A stretch of DNA of 64,000 nt from an uncultured Luteitalea sp. (GCA_934541105.1 CAKTDA010000002.1:248001-312000), one strand, 5' to 3'; positions 24,340 through 34,141 are shown, counted from the stretch's first letter. Program-made: numbers and translations. Notes: generated by a model not told the origin, from the sequence alone.

Positions 24340-26871
24340 TTGCACATACGCACGCCTGCGCTGCTGCTCATGCTCGCCCTCGCGTCCTGCGCAGGGTCGG
24401 TCGACGAAGCCCTCGCCCAGTCGCAACCGCTGAAGATCGGCGAACGCACACGGCAGTGGACGCGCATCGACGGCTTCGTGCCGATGTACTGGGACGAGCT
24501 GTCGGGCCGCCTGTATCTCGAGATCTCGCGGTTCGACCAGGAACTGCTGTACCAGACGTCACTGCCGGCCGGGCTCGGCTCGAACCCCGTGGGCCTGGAC
24601 CGCGGCCAGCTCGGGACGACGGCGGTCGTGACGTTCAGGCGCGTCGGCCCGCGGGTGCTGCTGACGCAGGCCAACTACCGGTTCCGCGCCCTGAGTGACG
24701 ATGCGGCGGAACGCCAGGCGGTGGCCGACTCGTTCGCGCAATCCGTGCTGTGGGGATTCAAGGTGGAAGCCGCCGAGGACGGCCGCGTGGTCGTGGACGG
24801 CACGGACTTCCTGCTGCGCGACGCGCACGGCGTCGGCGATCGCCTGCGTACGGCCAACCAGGGCACATGGCGCGTCGATGCCAATCGCACGGCGTTCCAC
24901 CTGCCGCGGACCAGGGGGTTCCCGCGCAACACCGAGATCGAGACGATCGTCACGCTCACGACAGACGGTGCGCCCGGGGCTCTCGTCCGGCAGGTGTCGC
25001 CGGCAGCAGGGGCCGTGACGGTGCGCCAGCATCATTCGTTCGTGCAGCTGCCCGATCTGGCGACGCACGCGTTCGAGCCGCGGGTCGCCGATCCGCGCGC
25101 CGGCGGCATCGACATGATGTTCCACGATTACGCGTCACCGATCACCGAGCCCATCGAGAAGCACTGGGCCATCCGCCACCACCTGCAGAAGAAGGATCCC
25201 GCGGCGGCGGTCAGCGACGTCGTCGAGCCCATCGTGTACTACGTGGACAATGGCACGCCCGAGCCCATTCGGAGCGCACTCGTCGAGGGCGCGCAATGGT
25301 GGGCGAAGGCCTTCGAGGCCGCCGGCTTCCGCAACGGCTTCGAGGTGCGTGTCCTGCCGGCCGATGCCGACCCGATGGACCTTCGCTACAACATGATCAA
25401 CTGGGTCCATCGGTCGACGCGCGGATGGTCGTACGGCGCCGCGGTCGTGGACCCGCGCACGGGGCAGATCCTGAAGGGCAACGTCAGCCTCGGGTCGCTG
25501 CGCGTGCGCCAGGACATCATGATCGGCTCGACGCTGGCGGCCGTGGCCAGCACGGACGACCCGCTCCGCTGCATGGCAGGCGACTCCCCGGACGCGGAAT
25601 ACCTCGCGGCGCTCGATCCGAAGACGGATGCGACGGCCATGGCGCTTGCGCGCATCCGGCAGCTCTCGGCGCACGAGGTCGGGCACACGATCGGCCTCTC
25701 GCACAACTTCGCCGCGAGCACGTACGGGCGCGCGTCGGTGATGGACTACCCGGCACCGATGGCGAAGATCACTGGAGGGGCCATCGATCTCTCCGAGGCG
25801 TATGGCGAGGGGGTCGGCGCGTTCGACGAGTTCTCGGTGAAGTACGCCTACAGCCAGTTCGCGCCCGGTGCCGACACGACCGCGGAGCTCGCGCGCCTCG
25901 TGGACGACGCGACGGCGCAGGGGCTGCTGTACATCTCGGACGCCGATGCCAGGCCGGCCGGGGCCGCGCATCCGCTCGCGAGCCTGTGGGACAACGGCGC
26001 TGACCCGATCGACGCGTTGAAGCACGAGCTTGCCGTCCGCAGGCTCGCGATGGATCGCTTCGACGTCACGCGCATCCCGGAAGGCCGCTCGCTGGGCTTC
26101 CTCGAGCAGCGGTTCGTGCCGCTGTACTTCCACCACCGTTACCAGCTGCAGGCCACGGTGAAGTCGATTGGCGGGCAGTCCTACAGCTACGCGGTGCGCA
26201 AGGGCACGTCACCCGTACCGGCGGGCACGGCCATCGTGCCGCCCGACCGCCAGCGCGCCGCGCTCGAGGCCGTGCTCGAGACGCTGTCGCCGGACGTGCT
26301 CGTCGTGCCCGATCGCGTGCTGTCGCTGCTGCAGCCGCGCACCGACGTGTTCGGCGGCTTCAACACGGAGATGTTCCCGCGGCGGACGGGGCTCACGTTC
26401 GATCCCGCGGCGGCCGCGTCGATTGCCGCCGACATGACGATCGCCGCGCTGCTGAATCCCGAGCGCGCGGCGCGGCTCGTGGAGTTCCACGCGCGCAACC
26501 CGAAGCAGCCGGCGCTGCACGAGGTGATCCAGGCGATCCGCACGAAGCTGCGTCCGTCGTCGCTGCGCGAGGACGCCGCGGCCCTGGCGCTGCGCGCGGC
26601 GCAGATGGTGCTGGTGAGGCGGCTGATGGAACTCGGCGCCAACGAGTCTGCGTCTGGCGACGTGCGTGCCATCGCACAGCAGCAGCTCGGGCAGCTCATG
26701 GCGCTCACGATGCCGACGAGCAAGACCGGTCCCGCGGCCAGTCCTGCGTGGGCCGCGCACACAGGCGCGCTCCGTGCACTGATCGATCGGTACACGGAGC
26801 GCCCGTACTCGCCATACACGCCGCAGGAGCCGCTGCCGGTGCCGGCCGGCGACCCCATTGGCGGCATGTGA
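24340..26871 (+). CDS. Secreted zinc metalloprotease, DUF5117/DUF4953 type
   Basis: About 843 residues. The TTG start at 24340 has GGAGG about 9 bases upstream and opens a signal MHIRTPALLLMLALASC that can be read as lipoprotein (LASC) or as a longer Sec signal ending EALAQ. The N-terminal half is the DUF5117 region (GFVPMYWDELSGRLYLEI, LDRGQLGTTAVVTFRRVGPRVLL). The peptidase core has the metzincin motif HEVGHTIGLSHN (H445, E446, H449, H455) followed by a Met-turn in ASVMDYPAP. It is probably a large secreted gluzincin/metzincin-like protease for protein utilisation. Such proteins are common in Acidobacteriota and Bacteroidota. Convergent with ftsZ, with a hairpin between. Confidence 0.9.
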   Translation: MHIRTPALLLMLALASCAGSVDEALAQSQPLKIGERTRQWTRIDGFVPMYWDELSGRLYLEISRFDQELLYQTSLPAGLGSNPVGLDRGQLGTTAVVTFRRVGPRVLLTQANYRFRALSDDAAERQAVADSFAQSVLWGFKVEAAEDGRVVVDGTDFLLRDAHGVGDRLRTANQGTWRVDANRTAFHLPRTRGFPRNTEIETIVTLTTDGAPGALVRQVSPAAGAVTVRQHHSFVQLPDLATHAFEPRVADPRAGGIDMMFHDYASPITEPIEKHWAIRHHLQKKDPAAAVSDVVEPIVYYVDNGTPEPIRSALVEGAQWWAKAFEAAGFRNGFEVRVLPADADPMDLRYNMINWVHRSTRGWSYGAAVVDPRTGQILKGNVSLGSLRVRQDIMIGSTLAAVASTDDPLRCMAGDSPDAEYLAALDPKTDATAMALARIRQLSAHEVGHTIGLSHNFAASTYGRASVMDYPAPMAKITGGAIDLSEAYGEGVGAFDEFSVKYAYSQFAPGADTTAELARLVDDATAQGLLYISDADARPAGAAHPLASLWDNGADPIDALKHELAVRRLAMDRFDVTRIPEGRSLGFLEQRFVPLYFHHRYQLQATVKSIGGQSYSYAVRKGTSPVPAGTAIVPPDRQRAALEAVLETLSPDVLVVPDRVLSLLQPRTDVFGGFNTEMFPRRTGLTFDPAAAASIAADMTIAALLNPERAARLVEFHARNPKQPALHEVIQAIRTKLRPSSLREDAAALALRAAQMVLVRRLMELGANESASGDVRAIAQQQLGQLMALTMPTSKTGPAASPAWAAHTGALRALIDRYTERPYSPYTPQEPLPVPAGDPIGGM

Positions 26872-26872
26872 A

Positions 26873-26896
26873 GCCCCTGGCCGACGGGCCGGGGGC
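26873..26896. terminator. Bidirectional terminator hairpin between metalloprotease gene and ftsZ
   Basis: Stem GCCCCTGGCC / GGCCGGGGGC (10 bp with one G-T pair), loop GACG, beginning directly after the plus-strand stop and ending 9 bases before the ftsZ stop. It is very GC-rich with no T-run, like the other hairpins in this genome. Confidence 0.6.
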
Positions 26897-26905
26897 GCGC
26901 CCTCC

Positions 26906-28201
26906 CTACTTGTGGTGCGGGCGCAGGAACGCCGGCACGTCGAGCGGTGACGCATCGTCGGTGCCGGTCGCCTGGTGCTCGTCCACGTAGACCGGCGTCG
27001 ACGACGAGGGCAGGTCGAGGATGTGACGGCGCCCAGTCGGGTTGATGGCAAGGCGGCCGCTCGTGCCCGTGGCTGCCGGTTCGACGGCAACCGGCGGCTG
27101 CCACACGGCGTCCTGGCTGTACTGGTTCATGTCCACGGGCGTGCGGCTCGCGCCGCCGGCACGCTGCAGCGTCTCCGGCTTGTCGAAGCCCGTCGCGATG
27201 ACCGTGATCTTGATCGTGCCGGCCATCGTCGGATCGACGACGGCGCCGAAGATGATGTTGGCCTCCTCGTGGGCGGCCTCCTGGATGATGCTGGAGGCCT
27301 CGCTCACCTCGGTGAGGCAGATGTCCGAGCCACCCGTGACGTTGATGATCACGCCGCGTGCGCCGCGCACCGAGGCGTCTTCGAGCAGCGGGCTCGAGAT
27401 CGCGCGGTTGGCGGCCTGTATGGCTCGATCCTCGCCCTCGGCGACACCCGTGCCCATGATGGCGAGCCCCATGCCCGACATGATGGTCTTGACGTCGGCG
27501 AAGTCGAGGTTGATCAACCCCGGCACGAGGATCAGGTCCGAGATGCCCTGGATGGCCTGACGCAGGATGTCGTCGGCCGCGGCAAACGCCTCCGGCAGCG
27601 GCGTGCGGCGATCGATCGTCGCGAGCAGCCGCTCGTTCGGGATCGTGATCACCGTGTCCACGGCCTCCCGCAGGTCGCTGAGCCCCCGCTCGGCCTGCGT
27701 GGCGCGCCGCTTGCCCTCGAACTTGAACGGCTTGGTGACGACGGCAATCGTCAGCGCGCCGAGTTCGGTGGCGAGGCTGGCAATCACCGGCGCGGCTCCG
27801 GTGCCCGTGCCGCCGCCGAGGCCCGTGGTGACAAACACCATGTCGGCGCCGTCGAGCACCTCGATCAGCTTGTCGGTGTCCTCGAGTGCGGCGTTGCGGC
27901 CGACGTTCGGGTCGGCTCCCGCTCCGAGCCCCTTCGTCAGCTTGCCGCCGATCTGGATCTTCGTGGACGCCGGGCTCTGCTGGAGCGCCTGAAGGTCCGT
28001 GTTGGCGACGATGAACTCGACGCCGCTCAGTCCCGATCGCACCATGCGGTTGACGGCGTTGCTGCCGCCGCCGCCGACGCCCACCACCTTGATGCGCGCG
28101 CCCGCGCGCACTTCGGTGTCGAGCGTGAGCCGCAGTGCCTGTTCGTCGGTCATCACGCCACCGTGTCGTCGGTCGTAGCCGTCCATGTCGTTGTTGTGCA
28201 T
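26906..28201 (-). CDS. ftsZ: Cell division protein FtsZ
   Basis: Tubulin-like GTPase that forms the division ring. 431 residues: GTP-binding VVGVGGGGSNAVNRM at ~39-53, tubulin signature GGGTGTGAAP near 129-138, and a T7 loop with NLDFADVKTIM. A Pro/Thr/Gln-rich linker follows, then the conserved C-terminal peptide DVPAFLRPHHK that binds FtsA. About 16 residues precede MTDEQALRL, so ATG codons at 28201, 28186 and 28153 are alternative starts; the first gives the whole frame after the ftsA stop (25 bases). Last gene of the dcw cluster; a bidirectional hairpin follows. Confidence 0.98.
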   Translation of the reverse strand: MHNNDMDGYDRRHGGVMTDEQALRLTLDTEVRAGARIKVVGVGGGGSNAVNRMVRSGLSGVEFIVANTDLQALQQSPASTKIQIGGKLTKGLGAGADPNVGRNAALEDTDKLIEVLDGADMVFVTTGLGGGTGTGAAPVIASLATELGALTIAVVTKPFKFEGKRRATQAERGLSDLREAVDTVITIPNERLLATIDRRTPLPEAFAAADDILRQAIQGISDLILVPGLINLDFADVKTIMSGMGLAIMGTGVAEGEDRAIQAANRAISSPLLEDASVRGARGVIINVTGGSDICLTEVSEASSIIQEAAHEEANIIFGAVVDPTMAGTIKITVIATGFDKPETLQRAGGASRTPVDMNQYSQDAVWQPPVAVEPAATGTSGRLAINPTGRRHILDLPSSSTPVYVDEHQATGTDDASPLDVPAFLRPHHK

Positions 28202-28226
28202 GCCTTGCCCGCCCCCTTGCTGCCGT

Positions 28227-29465
28227 TCACCGGCCGATGAAGAACTCGCGGAACATCGAGCTGACCAGTTCCGCGATGCGCCCGAATCCCTTCAGGGACT
28301 TGTGGGGCACCGCCGGCCGGTTGCGGCTCGCGTACATGACGGCGCCGACGGCCGTCGCGTAGATCGGGCTGCTGGCCTGGTCGCCGAGCCCTGATGCCCC
28401 CGCCGGCACGCCGCGGCGCACCGGCAGGTCGAAGATCTGTTCGGCGATCTCGGCCATGCCGTCGAGGCACGAACCACCACCGGTGAGCACGATGCCCGAG
28501 TGCAGCGAGTTGCTGCAGCCGGCCTTGTCGATCTCGTCCCACAGCATGTGGAACACCTGCTCGGCGCGCGGCTGCAGGATCTGCGAGAGGATGCGCCGCG
28601 ACATCACGCGCGGACGACGGCCGCCGACGCTCGCGACCTCCATCGTCTCGTCCTCGCCGACCATCGAGTTGAGCGCGCAGCCGCAGCGGCGCTTCAACTT
28701 CTCGCCATCGGGGACGGGCGTCCGCAGCCCGACCGCGATGTCGTTCGTGAAGTGGTCGCCGCCAATCGCGACCACCCCCGTGTGCCACAGGCTCCCGCGC
28801 TCGAAGATCGCGAAGTCGGTGGTGCCGCCGCCGATGTCCACGAGCGCCACGCCGAGTTCGCGCTCGTCCGGCGTGAGCACGGCCTCGGCCGCCGCGATCT
28901 GCTCGAGCACAGTGTCCACCACCGCGACGCCGGCGCGGTTGACGCAGGCCACGAGGTTCTGCATCGAGGCCGCGCCGCCCGTGACGATGTGGACGTTGAC
29001 GTCGAGGCGCGACCCGGTCATGCCGACCGGATCGGCAATGCCCTCCTCGTCGTCCACCGCGAAGTCCTGCGGGAGCACGTGCAGGATCTCGCGGCCGTTC
29101 GGCAGCGCGAACGCCTTTGCGGCATCGAGCGCGCGCTTGACGTCGTCGCGCGTGATCTCGCGCGTCTTGCCCGACACCGCCACCACACCGCGGCTGTTGA
29201 AGCCCTTGATGTGCGCGCCCGAGAGCGTGAGGTACACCGAGTCGATTTCGATGCCGGCGGTCAGCTCGGCCTCCTCGATCGCCTTCTTGATCGACTCGAC
29301 CGCCTCCTCGAGGTTGACAACCGACCCGCGCCGGATCCCCTTGGCGTCGGCCGTGCCGATGCCGATGATCTCCACCCCGCCGTCGTCGGTGACCTCCCCG
29401 ACGATCGCAGCCACCTTCGTGGTGCCGACGTCGAGCCCCACCAGGTAGCGTTCATTACGAGCCAC
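28227..29465 (-). CDS. ftsA: Cell division protein FtsA
   Basis: Actin-like ATPase that tethers FtsZ to the membrane and recruits later division proteins. 412 residues: YLVGLDVGTTKVAAIVGEV (phosphate 1), the 1C domain with VYLTLSGAHIKGFNSRG, VALVDIGGGTTDFAIFERG (phosphate 2), IVLTGGGSCLDGMAEIAEQIF (adenosine motif), and a C-terminal amphipathic membrane-targeting helix (IAELVSSMFREFFIGR). Complete and canonical. It starts 29 bases after ftsQ and precedes ftsZ by 25 bases. Confidence 0.98.
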   Translation of the reverse strand: MARNERYLVGLDVGTTKVAAIVGEVTDDGGVEIIGIGTADAKGIRRGSVVNLEEAVESIKKAIEEAELTAGIEIDSVYLTLSGAHIKGFNSRGVVAVSGKTREITRDDVKRALDAAKAFALPNGREILHVLPQDFAVDDEEGIADPVGMTGSRLDVNVHIVTGGAASMQNLVACVNRAGVAVVDTVLEQIAAAEAVLTPDERELGVALVDIGGGTTDFAIFERGSLWHTGVVAIGGDHFTNDIAVGLRTPVPDGEKLKRRCGCALNSMVGEDETMEVASVGGRRPRVMSRRILSQILQPRAEQVFHMLWDEIDKAGCSNSLHSGIVLTGGGSCLDGMAEIAEQIFDLPVRRGVPAGASGLGDQASSPIYATAVGAVMYASRNRPAVPHKSLKGFGRIAELVSSMFREFFIGR

Positions 29466-29494
29466 GATGCCCTCCCACGTACGACCTCACGCCG

Positions 29495-30451
29495 TCATTG
29501 CCCATCGCCATCGCCAGTTCCCTGCTCGTCCTCGTCCACCGAGTCGGCCAGCGCCTCGGCTACCGCGCCCTCGTCGGGCTCGGGCGTCAGCGACGCGAAC
29601 GTCGCGCCCGCCTTCCGTGGCCGCACGTACACGCGGTTGTCGAACCGCATGTCCACCGATTCCACGGCCTGCACCATCTTCGTGAGCCGCTCGCCCATGT
29701 CGAGGTAGGCCTGCACCCGCTCGCCGAACTTCTCGTGCCCCACGCGCAACAGCACGGGATCGTCGTTGAGCAGGATCGACACGTTGCGGTCGTCGCCGAC
29801 GTCGATCTGCGACACACGCCAGAGCAGCCTCGCCTCGCGCAGCGACGCGAGCGCGTCGGCCACGAGTTCCACGCGCAGCGCGTCGGGCGCGGCCGATGGA
29901 TCGGCGTCCTCGCCAATGAGGCCCTCGACGATCGGCAGGTCCACCGCGCCGTACCGCGGGCCGAACTCGTCCACCACGGTGCCCTGCTCGTCGATCAGCC
30001 ACAGCCGCTGTCCGGCACGGGCGATGGCCATCGGCGATCGCTCGACGATGCGGACCTCGATCGTGTCGGGCAGCGCGCGGCGCAGGCTCGCCTCGCGCAC
30101 CCAGGGGGACGCGAGCAGCCGGGTCCGCCACTCCTCGAGATCGGTCGTGACGATGTTGCGGCCGCGCAGCCCGTCGAGCAGCGCATCCACCTCGCCCGTC
30201 GAGAGGCGGTGGGTGCCGAGGCTGCGGATGTCGCGCACCTCGAACGCCTCGCCGCTCGTCATCACGCGCTGCACGTACCAGCCCGATCCGATCAGCGCCA
30301 GCGACGCCGCGGTGACGCGAAGCCCCGTCCAGAGCCGCGCGCGCCACGCGCCTGCCGTGCGCGCGCCGTCGCGGGCGCGCACGAAGCGCGGGTCGCGCGG
30401 CGTGGCACCGGGCACGCGGCGCGTGTTGCGGGCCTGCGGACGCGGCGGCAT
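29495..30451 (-). CDS. ftsQ: Cell division protein FtsQ
   Basis: Bitopic inner-membrane divisome protein that links early and late division proteins. About 318 residues: a basic, Pro-rich cytoplasmic tail (1-42), one membrane segment at ~43-61 (GLRVTAASLALIGSGWYV), a POTRA domain from ~69 (FEVRDIRSLGTHRLSTGEVDALLDGLRGRNIVTTDL), then the FtsQ beta domain with MRFDNRVYVRP. An acidic tail (DEGAVAEALADSVDEDEQGTGDGDGQ) ends the protein. The ATG at 30451 overlaps the murC stop by one base (TGATG). Sequence conservation is low outside the POTRA domain, but position and topology are decisive. Confidence 0.93.
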   Translation of the reverse strand: MPPRPQARNTRRVPGATPRDPRFVRARDGARTAGAWRARLWTGLRVTAASLALIGSGWYVQRVMTSGEAFEVRDIRSLGTHRLSTGEVDALLDGLRGRNIVTTDLEEWRTRLLASPWVREASLRRALPDTIEVRIVERSPMAIARAGQRLWLIDEQGTVVDEFGPRYGAVDLPIVEGLIGEDADPSAAPDALRVELVADALASLREARLLWRVSQIDVGDDRNVSILLNDDPVLLRVGHEKFGERVQAYLDMGERLTKMVQAVESVDMRFDNRVYVRPRKAGATFASLTPEPDEGAVAEALADSVDEDEQGTGDGDGQ

Positions 30452-31851
30452 CAGGCGCGCACCTCCAGCGCATCGAGCACGCGCGGCCCGAGCGAGCCGA
30501 CCGATCCCGCGCCGAGCGTGACGACAAGGTCGCCCGCGCGCGCAATCGCCGCGACAGACGCCGGCGCCTCCTGCAGGCCGTCCATCAGGTGCACGGGCTT
30601 GCCGCCGTGCGCCGCAATGGCCTCGCCGAGCGCCTCGGACGTGATGCCCGGAATCGGATCCTCGCTCGCGGCGTAGATCGGCAGCAGGCAGACCTGGTCG
30701 GCCTGCGCGAGCACGCCGGCAAACTCCTCCATCAGCGAGGCCGTGCGCGTGTAGCGGTGCGGCTGGAACAGCAGCACCAGCCGGCGATCCCAGGCCTCCC
30801 GGCAGGCAGCCACGACGGCCGCGATCTCCGTCGGGTGGTGGCCGTAGTCGTCGACGACGAGCACGCCGGCGCGTTCGCCGACGACCTGCAGCCGGCGCTC
30901 GGCGCCGCGGAACTCCGCGAGCCCGGACGCGATGCGGCCGAAGTCGAGCCCGAGTTCGAGCCCGACGCCGACTGCTGCGAGCGCATTGCGCAGGTTGTGC
31001 CGGCCGGGCACCTGCAGCGTCAGCGTGCCGAGCCGTTCGAGCGATGCGCCTCCAGCGGTCCGGCGCGACACCTCGCACGTCGTGTGGCCGTGACTGCTGG
31101 TGACGTGCGACGCCACGAGCATCGCGTCGTCGCGATCGGTCGCGTAGGTCATGACGCGTCGCGTGATGCGCGGCAGCAGCCGTTCGAGGACCGGATCGTC
31201 GATGCCGACGATCACCGCGCCGTCGGGCGGAACCTTGTTGGCGAACTCCACGAACGCGTCGAGCGCGCGCTCGAACGTGCCGTAGTGGTCGAGGTGCTCG
31301 CGATCGACGTTCGTGATCACGCCGATCACGGGCGCGAGCTTCAGGAACGAGCCGTCGCTCTCGTCGGCCTCGGCCACGATGATATCGCCCTGTCCGAGCC
31401 TCGCATTGCTGCCGAACGCGGCAAGGCGTCCGCCGATCACGGCCGTCGGGTCCATGCCGGCGCGTTCGAGCATCAACGCGACCATCGACGTCGTCGTCGT
31501 CTTGCCGTGCGCGCCCCCAATCGCGACCCGGACGGGTCGCAGCTGCATCAGCTCCGCGAGCATCTCGGCGCGCGCGATCACGGGGATGCCGCGACGTCGG
31601 GCCTCGACGATCTCCGGGTTGTCGGCCCGCGCCGCCGACGTCACGACGACGACCTCGGCCTCGCCGACGTGAGCCGCGTCGTGCCCCTCGTGGGTGCGCA
31701 CGCCGAGGGACGCGAGCCGCCGCGTGATGTCGGACGCGCGCGCGTCCGATCCGCTCACGGGATATCCGAGGGTCACGAGCAGTTCGGCGATGCCGCTCAT
31801 GCCGATGCCGCCGATGCCGACGAAGTGGACGCGCCGCGGATTGCCGGCCAT
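30451..31851 (-). CDS. murC: UDP-N-acetylmuramate--L-alanine ligase
   Basis: Adds L-Ala to UDP-MurNAc, the first peptide step of cell-wall precursor synthesis, in the cytoplasm. 466 residues with the MurC N-terminal UDP-binding motif VHFVGIGGIGMSGIAELL, the ATP loop GGAHGKTTTTSMVALML, EADESDGSFLKLAP, and the C-terminal domain VLVVDDYGHHPTEIAAVVAA. The start ATG overlaps the murG stop by one base, and the stop overlaps the ftsQ start. No murB or ddl gene follows it, unlike many dcw clusters. Confidence 0.98.
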   Translation of the reverse strand: MAGNPRRVHFVGIGGIGMSGIAELLVTLGYPVSGSDARASDITRRLASLGVRTHEGHDAAHVGEAEVVVVTSAARADNPEIVEARRRGIPVIARAEMLAELMQLRPVRVAIGGAHGKTTTTSMVALMLERAGMDPTAVIGGRLAAFGSNARLGQGDIIVAEADESDGSFLKLAPVIGVITNVDREHLDHYGTFERALDAFVEFANKVPPDGAVIVGIDDPVLERLLPRITRRVMTYATDRDDAMLVASHVTSSHGHTTCEVSRRTAGGASLERLGTLTLQVPGRHNLRNALAAVGVGLELGLDFGRIASGLAEFRGAERRLQVVGERAGVLVVDDYGHHPTEIAAVVAACREAWDRRLVLLFQPHRYTRTASLMEEFAGVLAQADQVCLLPIYAASEDPIPGITSEALGEAIAAHGGKPVHLMDGLQEAPASVAAIARAGDLVVTLGAGSVGSLGPRVLDALEVRA

Positions 31852-32960
31852 CAGGGCACCCTCGCCATCAGCGCCTCGGCGCGTGCCGCGATGACGTCGG
31901 CGGCATCAGGCCGGGCAAGGCCCCTGGCGCGCGTCGCCATGGCCTGGCGGCGCTCGTCGTCGGCGAGCAGCGCGCCGATCTCGGACGCGAGGCGCTCGCC
32001 CGTGAGGTCGGCCTGGTCGAGCATCACCGCCGCGCCGGCCGCCTCCAGCGTGCGAGCATTCGCGCGCTGGTGGTCGTCGGTCGCCTGCGGGAAGGGCACG
32101 AGGATTGCGGCACGGCCCGCAGCGGTCAGTTCCGCGAGCGTCGTGGCGCCGGCACGACACACGACGAGGTCGGCCTGCGCCACCTGCTGCGGCATGTCGT
32201 CGATGAAGGCGCGCACGTCGGCGGCGAGGCCGGCGGCGGCGTAGCCGGCCCTCACCGCCTCGAGGTCGCGCGCTCCCGTCTGGTGGACCACATGACACGT
32301 GCCCGGTAGGTCACGAACGTGCGGCGCTGCCGCCACCATCGCCTGATTGATCGCGTGTGCACCCTGGGAACCTCCGAAGACGAGCACTCTCCGTTGATCC
32401 GTCGTGGGCGGCGTGGGCCCGATCGCGAGGAACGCCTCGCGCACCGGATTGCCGCTCACGAACCCATGGCCGTGGAAGAAGCGCAGGGACGACTCGTAGG
32501 TGACGCCAGCGGCATCCACGAGGCGCGCGAGCCACCTGTTCGTGAGGCCAGGCGTCGCGTTCTGCTCCAGCAGGAGCGTCGGGATGCTCCGCATGGCGGC
32601 AAGCGCCACCACGGGGCCTGAGCTGTAGCCACCGACGCCAATCACGAGGTCCGGCCGCCGGCGCGAGAGCACCTGCCAGGCGTCGAGCCCGCTGAGGGGC
32701 AGCAGCCCCACCCCGCGTGCCACGGCACCCGCACTCTTGCCCTTCAACCCGGCGCTGCGAATCAGGTCCAGCTCGAAACCCTCCTCGGGCACGATGCGGC
32801 TCTCGATGCCGCGGGCCGTGCCGACGAAACTCACCTGCGTCCGTGGATCGCGTCGGCGCAGCGCGTGCGCCACGGCGATGCCCGGATAGAGATGGCCCCC
32901 GGTGCCGCCACCGGCGATCACCACATGACGAGGCCGCGTGCTCTCGGTGCGTGCATCCAC
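31851..32960 (-). CDS. murG: UDP-GlcNAc--undecaprenyl-PP-MurNAc-pentapeptide GlcNAc transferase
   Basis: Converts lipid I to lipid II at the inner face of the cytoplasmic membrane. About 369 residues: HVVIAGGGTGGHLYPGIAVAHAL (glycine-rich loop 1), VIGVGGYSSGPVVALA (loop 2), LLLEQNATPGLTNRWLA, VLVFGGSQGAHAIN (loop 3), and the UDP-GlcNAc site VVCRAGATTLAELTAAGRAAILVPFP. GTG at 32960 is chosen because it starts 2 bases after the ftsW stop; a later GTG just before VIAGGG is possible and would remove ~14 residues. The stop overlaps murC by one base. Confidence 0.97.
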   Translation of the reverse strand: MDARTESTRPRHVVIAGGGTGGHLYPGIAVAHALRRRDPRTQVSFVGTARGIESRIVPEEGFELDLIRSAGLKGKSAGAVARGVGLLPLSGLDAWQVLSRRRPDLVIGVGGYSSGPVVALAAMRSIPTLLLEQNATPGLTNRWLARLVDAAGVTYESSLRFFHGHGFVSGNPVREAFLAIGPTPPTTDQRRVLVFGGSQGAHAINQAMVAAAPHVRDLPGTCHVVHQTGARDLEAVRAGYAAAGLAADVRAFIDDMPQQVAQADLVVCRAGATTLAELTAAGRAAILVPFPQATDDHQRANARTLEAAGAAVMLDQADLTGERLASEIGALLADDERRQAMATRARGLARPDAADVIAARAEALMARVP

Positions 32961-32962
32961 GA

Positions 32963-34081
32963 TCAGGCGTCGATCGAAGCGTGCTGCGACACGTTGAGCA
33001 GGATGCCGAGGCCCACGAGGTTGACAAGCATCGACGACCCGCCCGCACTGACGAAGGGCAACGGCAGGCCCTTTGTCGGCAGCAGGCCGAGCACGACGCT
33101 GATGTTGATGAGGCCCTGCACGGCCATCATCGTCGTCAGGCCGACGGCGAGGAACGCACCGAAGCGGTCCTGCGCATTGGCGGCGATGCGAAGCCCGCGC
33201 CAGCCGATCACGAGCAGCGCGAGCAGCACCGCGGTCGCCCCGAGCAGCCCGGTCTCCTCGGCAATCACCGCGTAGATGAAGTCGTTCTGCGGCTCGGGCA
33301 GGAACCGCAGCTTCTGCAGGCCCTCCATCAGCCCGCGGCCCGTGAGTCCGCCGGTGCCGACCGCGATGATCGACTGGATCACCTGGAAGCCGCTGCCGAG
33401 CGGGTCCGCCCAGGGATCGAGGAACGCGAGCACGCGCGCCCGGCGATACGGCGTCAACCAGACGAGCACGTAGAGGACGGGCGCCAGCATCACGCCCGCA
33501 AGGCCGATGTACTGCAGGCTCAGGCCGGCGGCAAACAGCATCGCCAACGCGACGATGCCGATCGAGATGGTCGTGCCGAGATCGGGCTGGTAGAGGATCA
33601 GGCCGGCCATGGCCGCGAGCACGATGCCGACGGGCATGAGGACGCTGCGCAGGTCGTTGATCCGCTCCATGCGCCGGCTCAGGATGTCGGCGACGAAGAT
33701 CACGACCACGAGCTTTGCCAGCTCGGACGGCTGGATGCCGATGCTCCCGAACCCGAGCCAGCGCTGCGCGCCCTTGATGCTCTGGCCGGCGCCAACGAGC
33801 TTCATCACCGCCAGCAGGCCGAGGAGCAGGAAGACGACGGCGAGCGCCGTGTTGATGACGGTCGGCTGCTGCCAGGCGCGGTAGTCGATGCGCATCACCA
33901 CCACCATGAGCAGCGATCCGAGCAGCACCCACGTCGCCTGCCGCGCCATCAGCTGCATCGGCACGGACGTCACGTCCATGGCCTTGCCGGCAAGCGCGCT
34001 GTACACCATCACGACGCTGACGCACACGAGGAAGAGGGCGGCTCCGAACAGCCACTTGTCCGACTTCAACTTGCGAGCCAT
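32963..34081 (-). CDS. ftsW: SEDS peptidoglycan glycosyltransferase FtsW
   Basis: Membrane glycosyltransferase that polymerises lipid II at the septum together with FtsI. 372 residues with about ten membrane segments; signatures IQPSELAKLVVVIFVADIL, YQPDLGTTISIGIVALAMLFAAG, and the C-terminal GLINISVVLGLLPTKGLPLPFVSAGGSSMLVNL. FtsW rather than RodA is indicated by its place in the dcw cluster. ATG at 34081 with AGAGGGGGA upstream. A 184-base gap with a long inverted repeat separates it from murD, the only sizeable gap in the cluster. Confidence 0.97.
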   Translation of the reverse strand: MARKLKSDKWLFGAALFLVCVSVVMVYSALAGKAMDVTSVPMQLMARQATWVLLGSLLMVVVMRIDYRAWQQPTVINTALAVVFLLLGLLAVMKLVGAGQSIKGAQRWLGFGSIGIQPSELAKLVVVIFVADILSRRMERINDLRSVLMPVGIVLAAMAGLILYQPDLGTTISIGIVALAMLFAAGLSLQYIGLAGVMLAPVLYVLVWLTPYRRARVLAFLDPWADPLGSGFQVIQSIIAVGTGGLTGRGLMEGLQKLRFLPEPQNDFIYAVIAEETGLLGATAVLLALLVIGWRGLRIAANAQDRFGAFLAVGLTTMMAVQGLINISVVLGLLPTKGLPLPFVSAGGSSMLVNLVGLGILLNVSQHASIDA

Positions 34082-34141
34082 GACGATCCCCCTCTAAAGA
34101 CGCAGCGCGCTGCGCCCGAAACGTCGGGGTGCGGAACGAAT

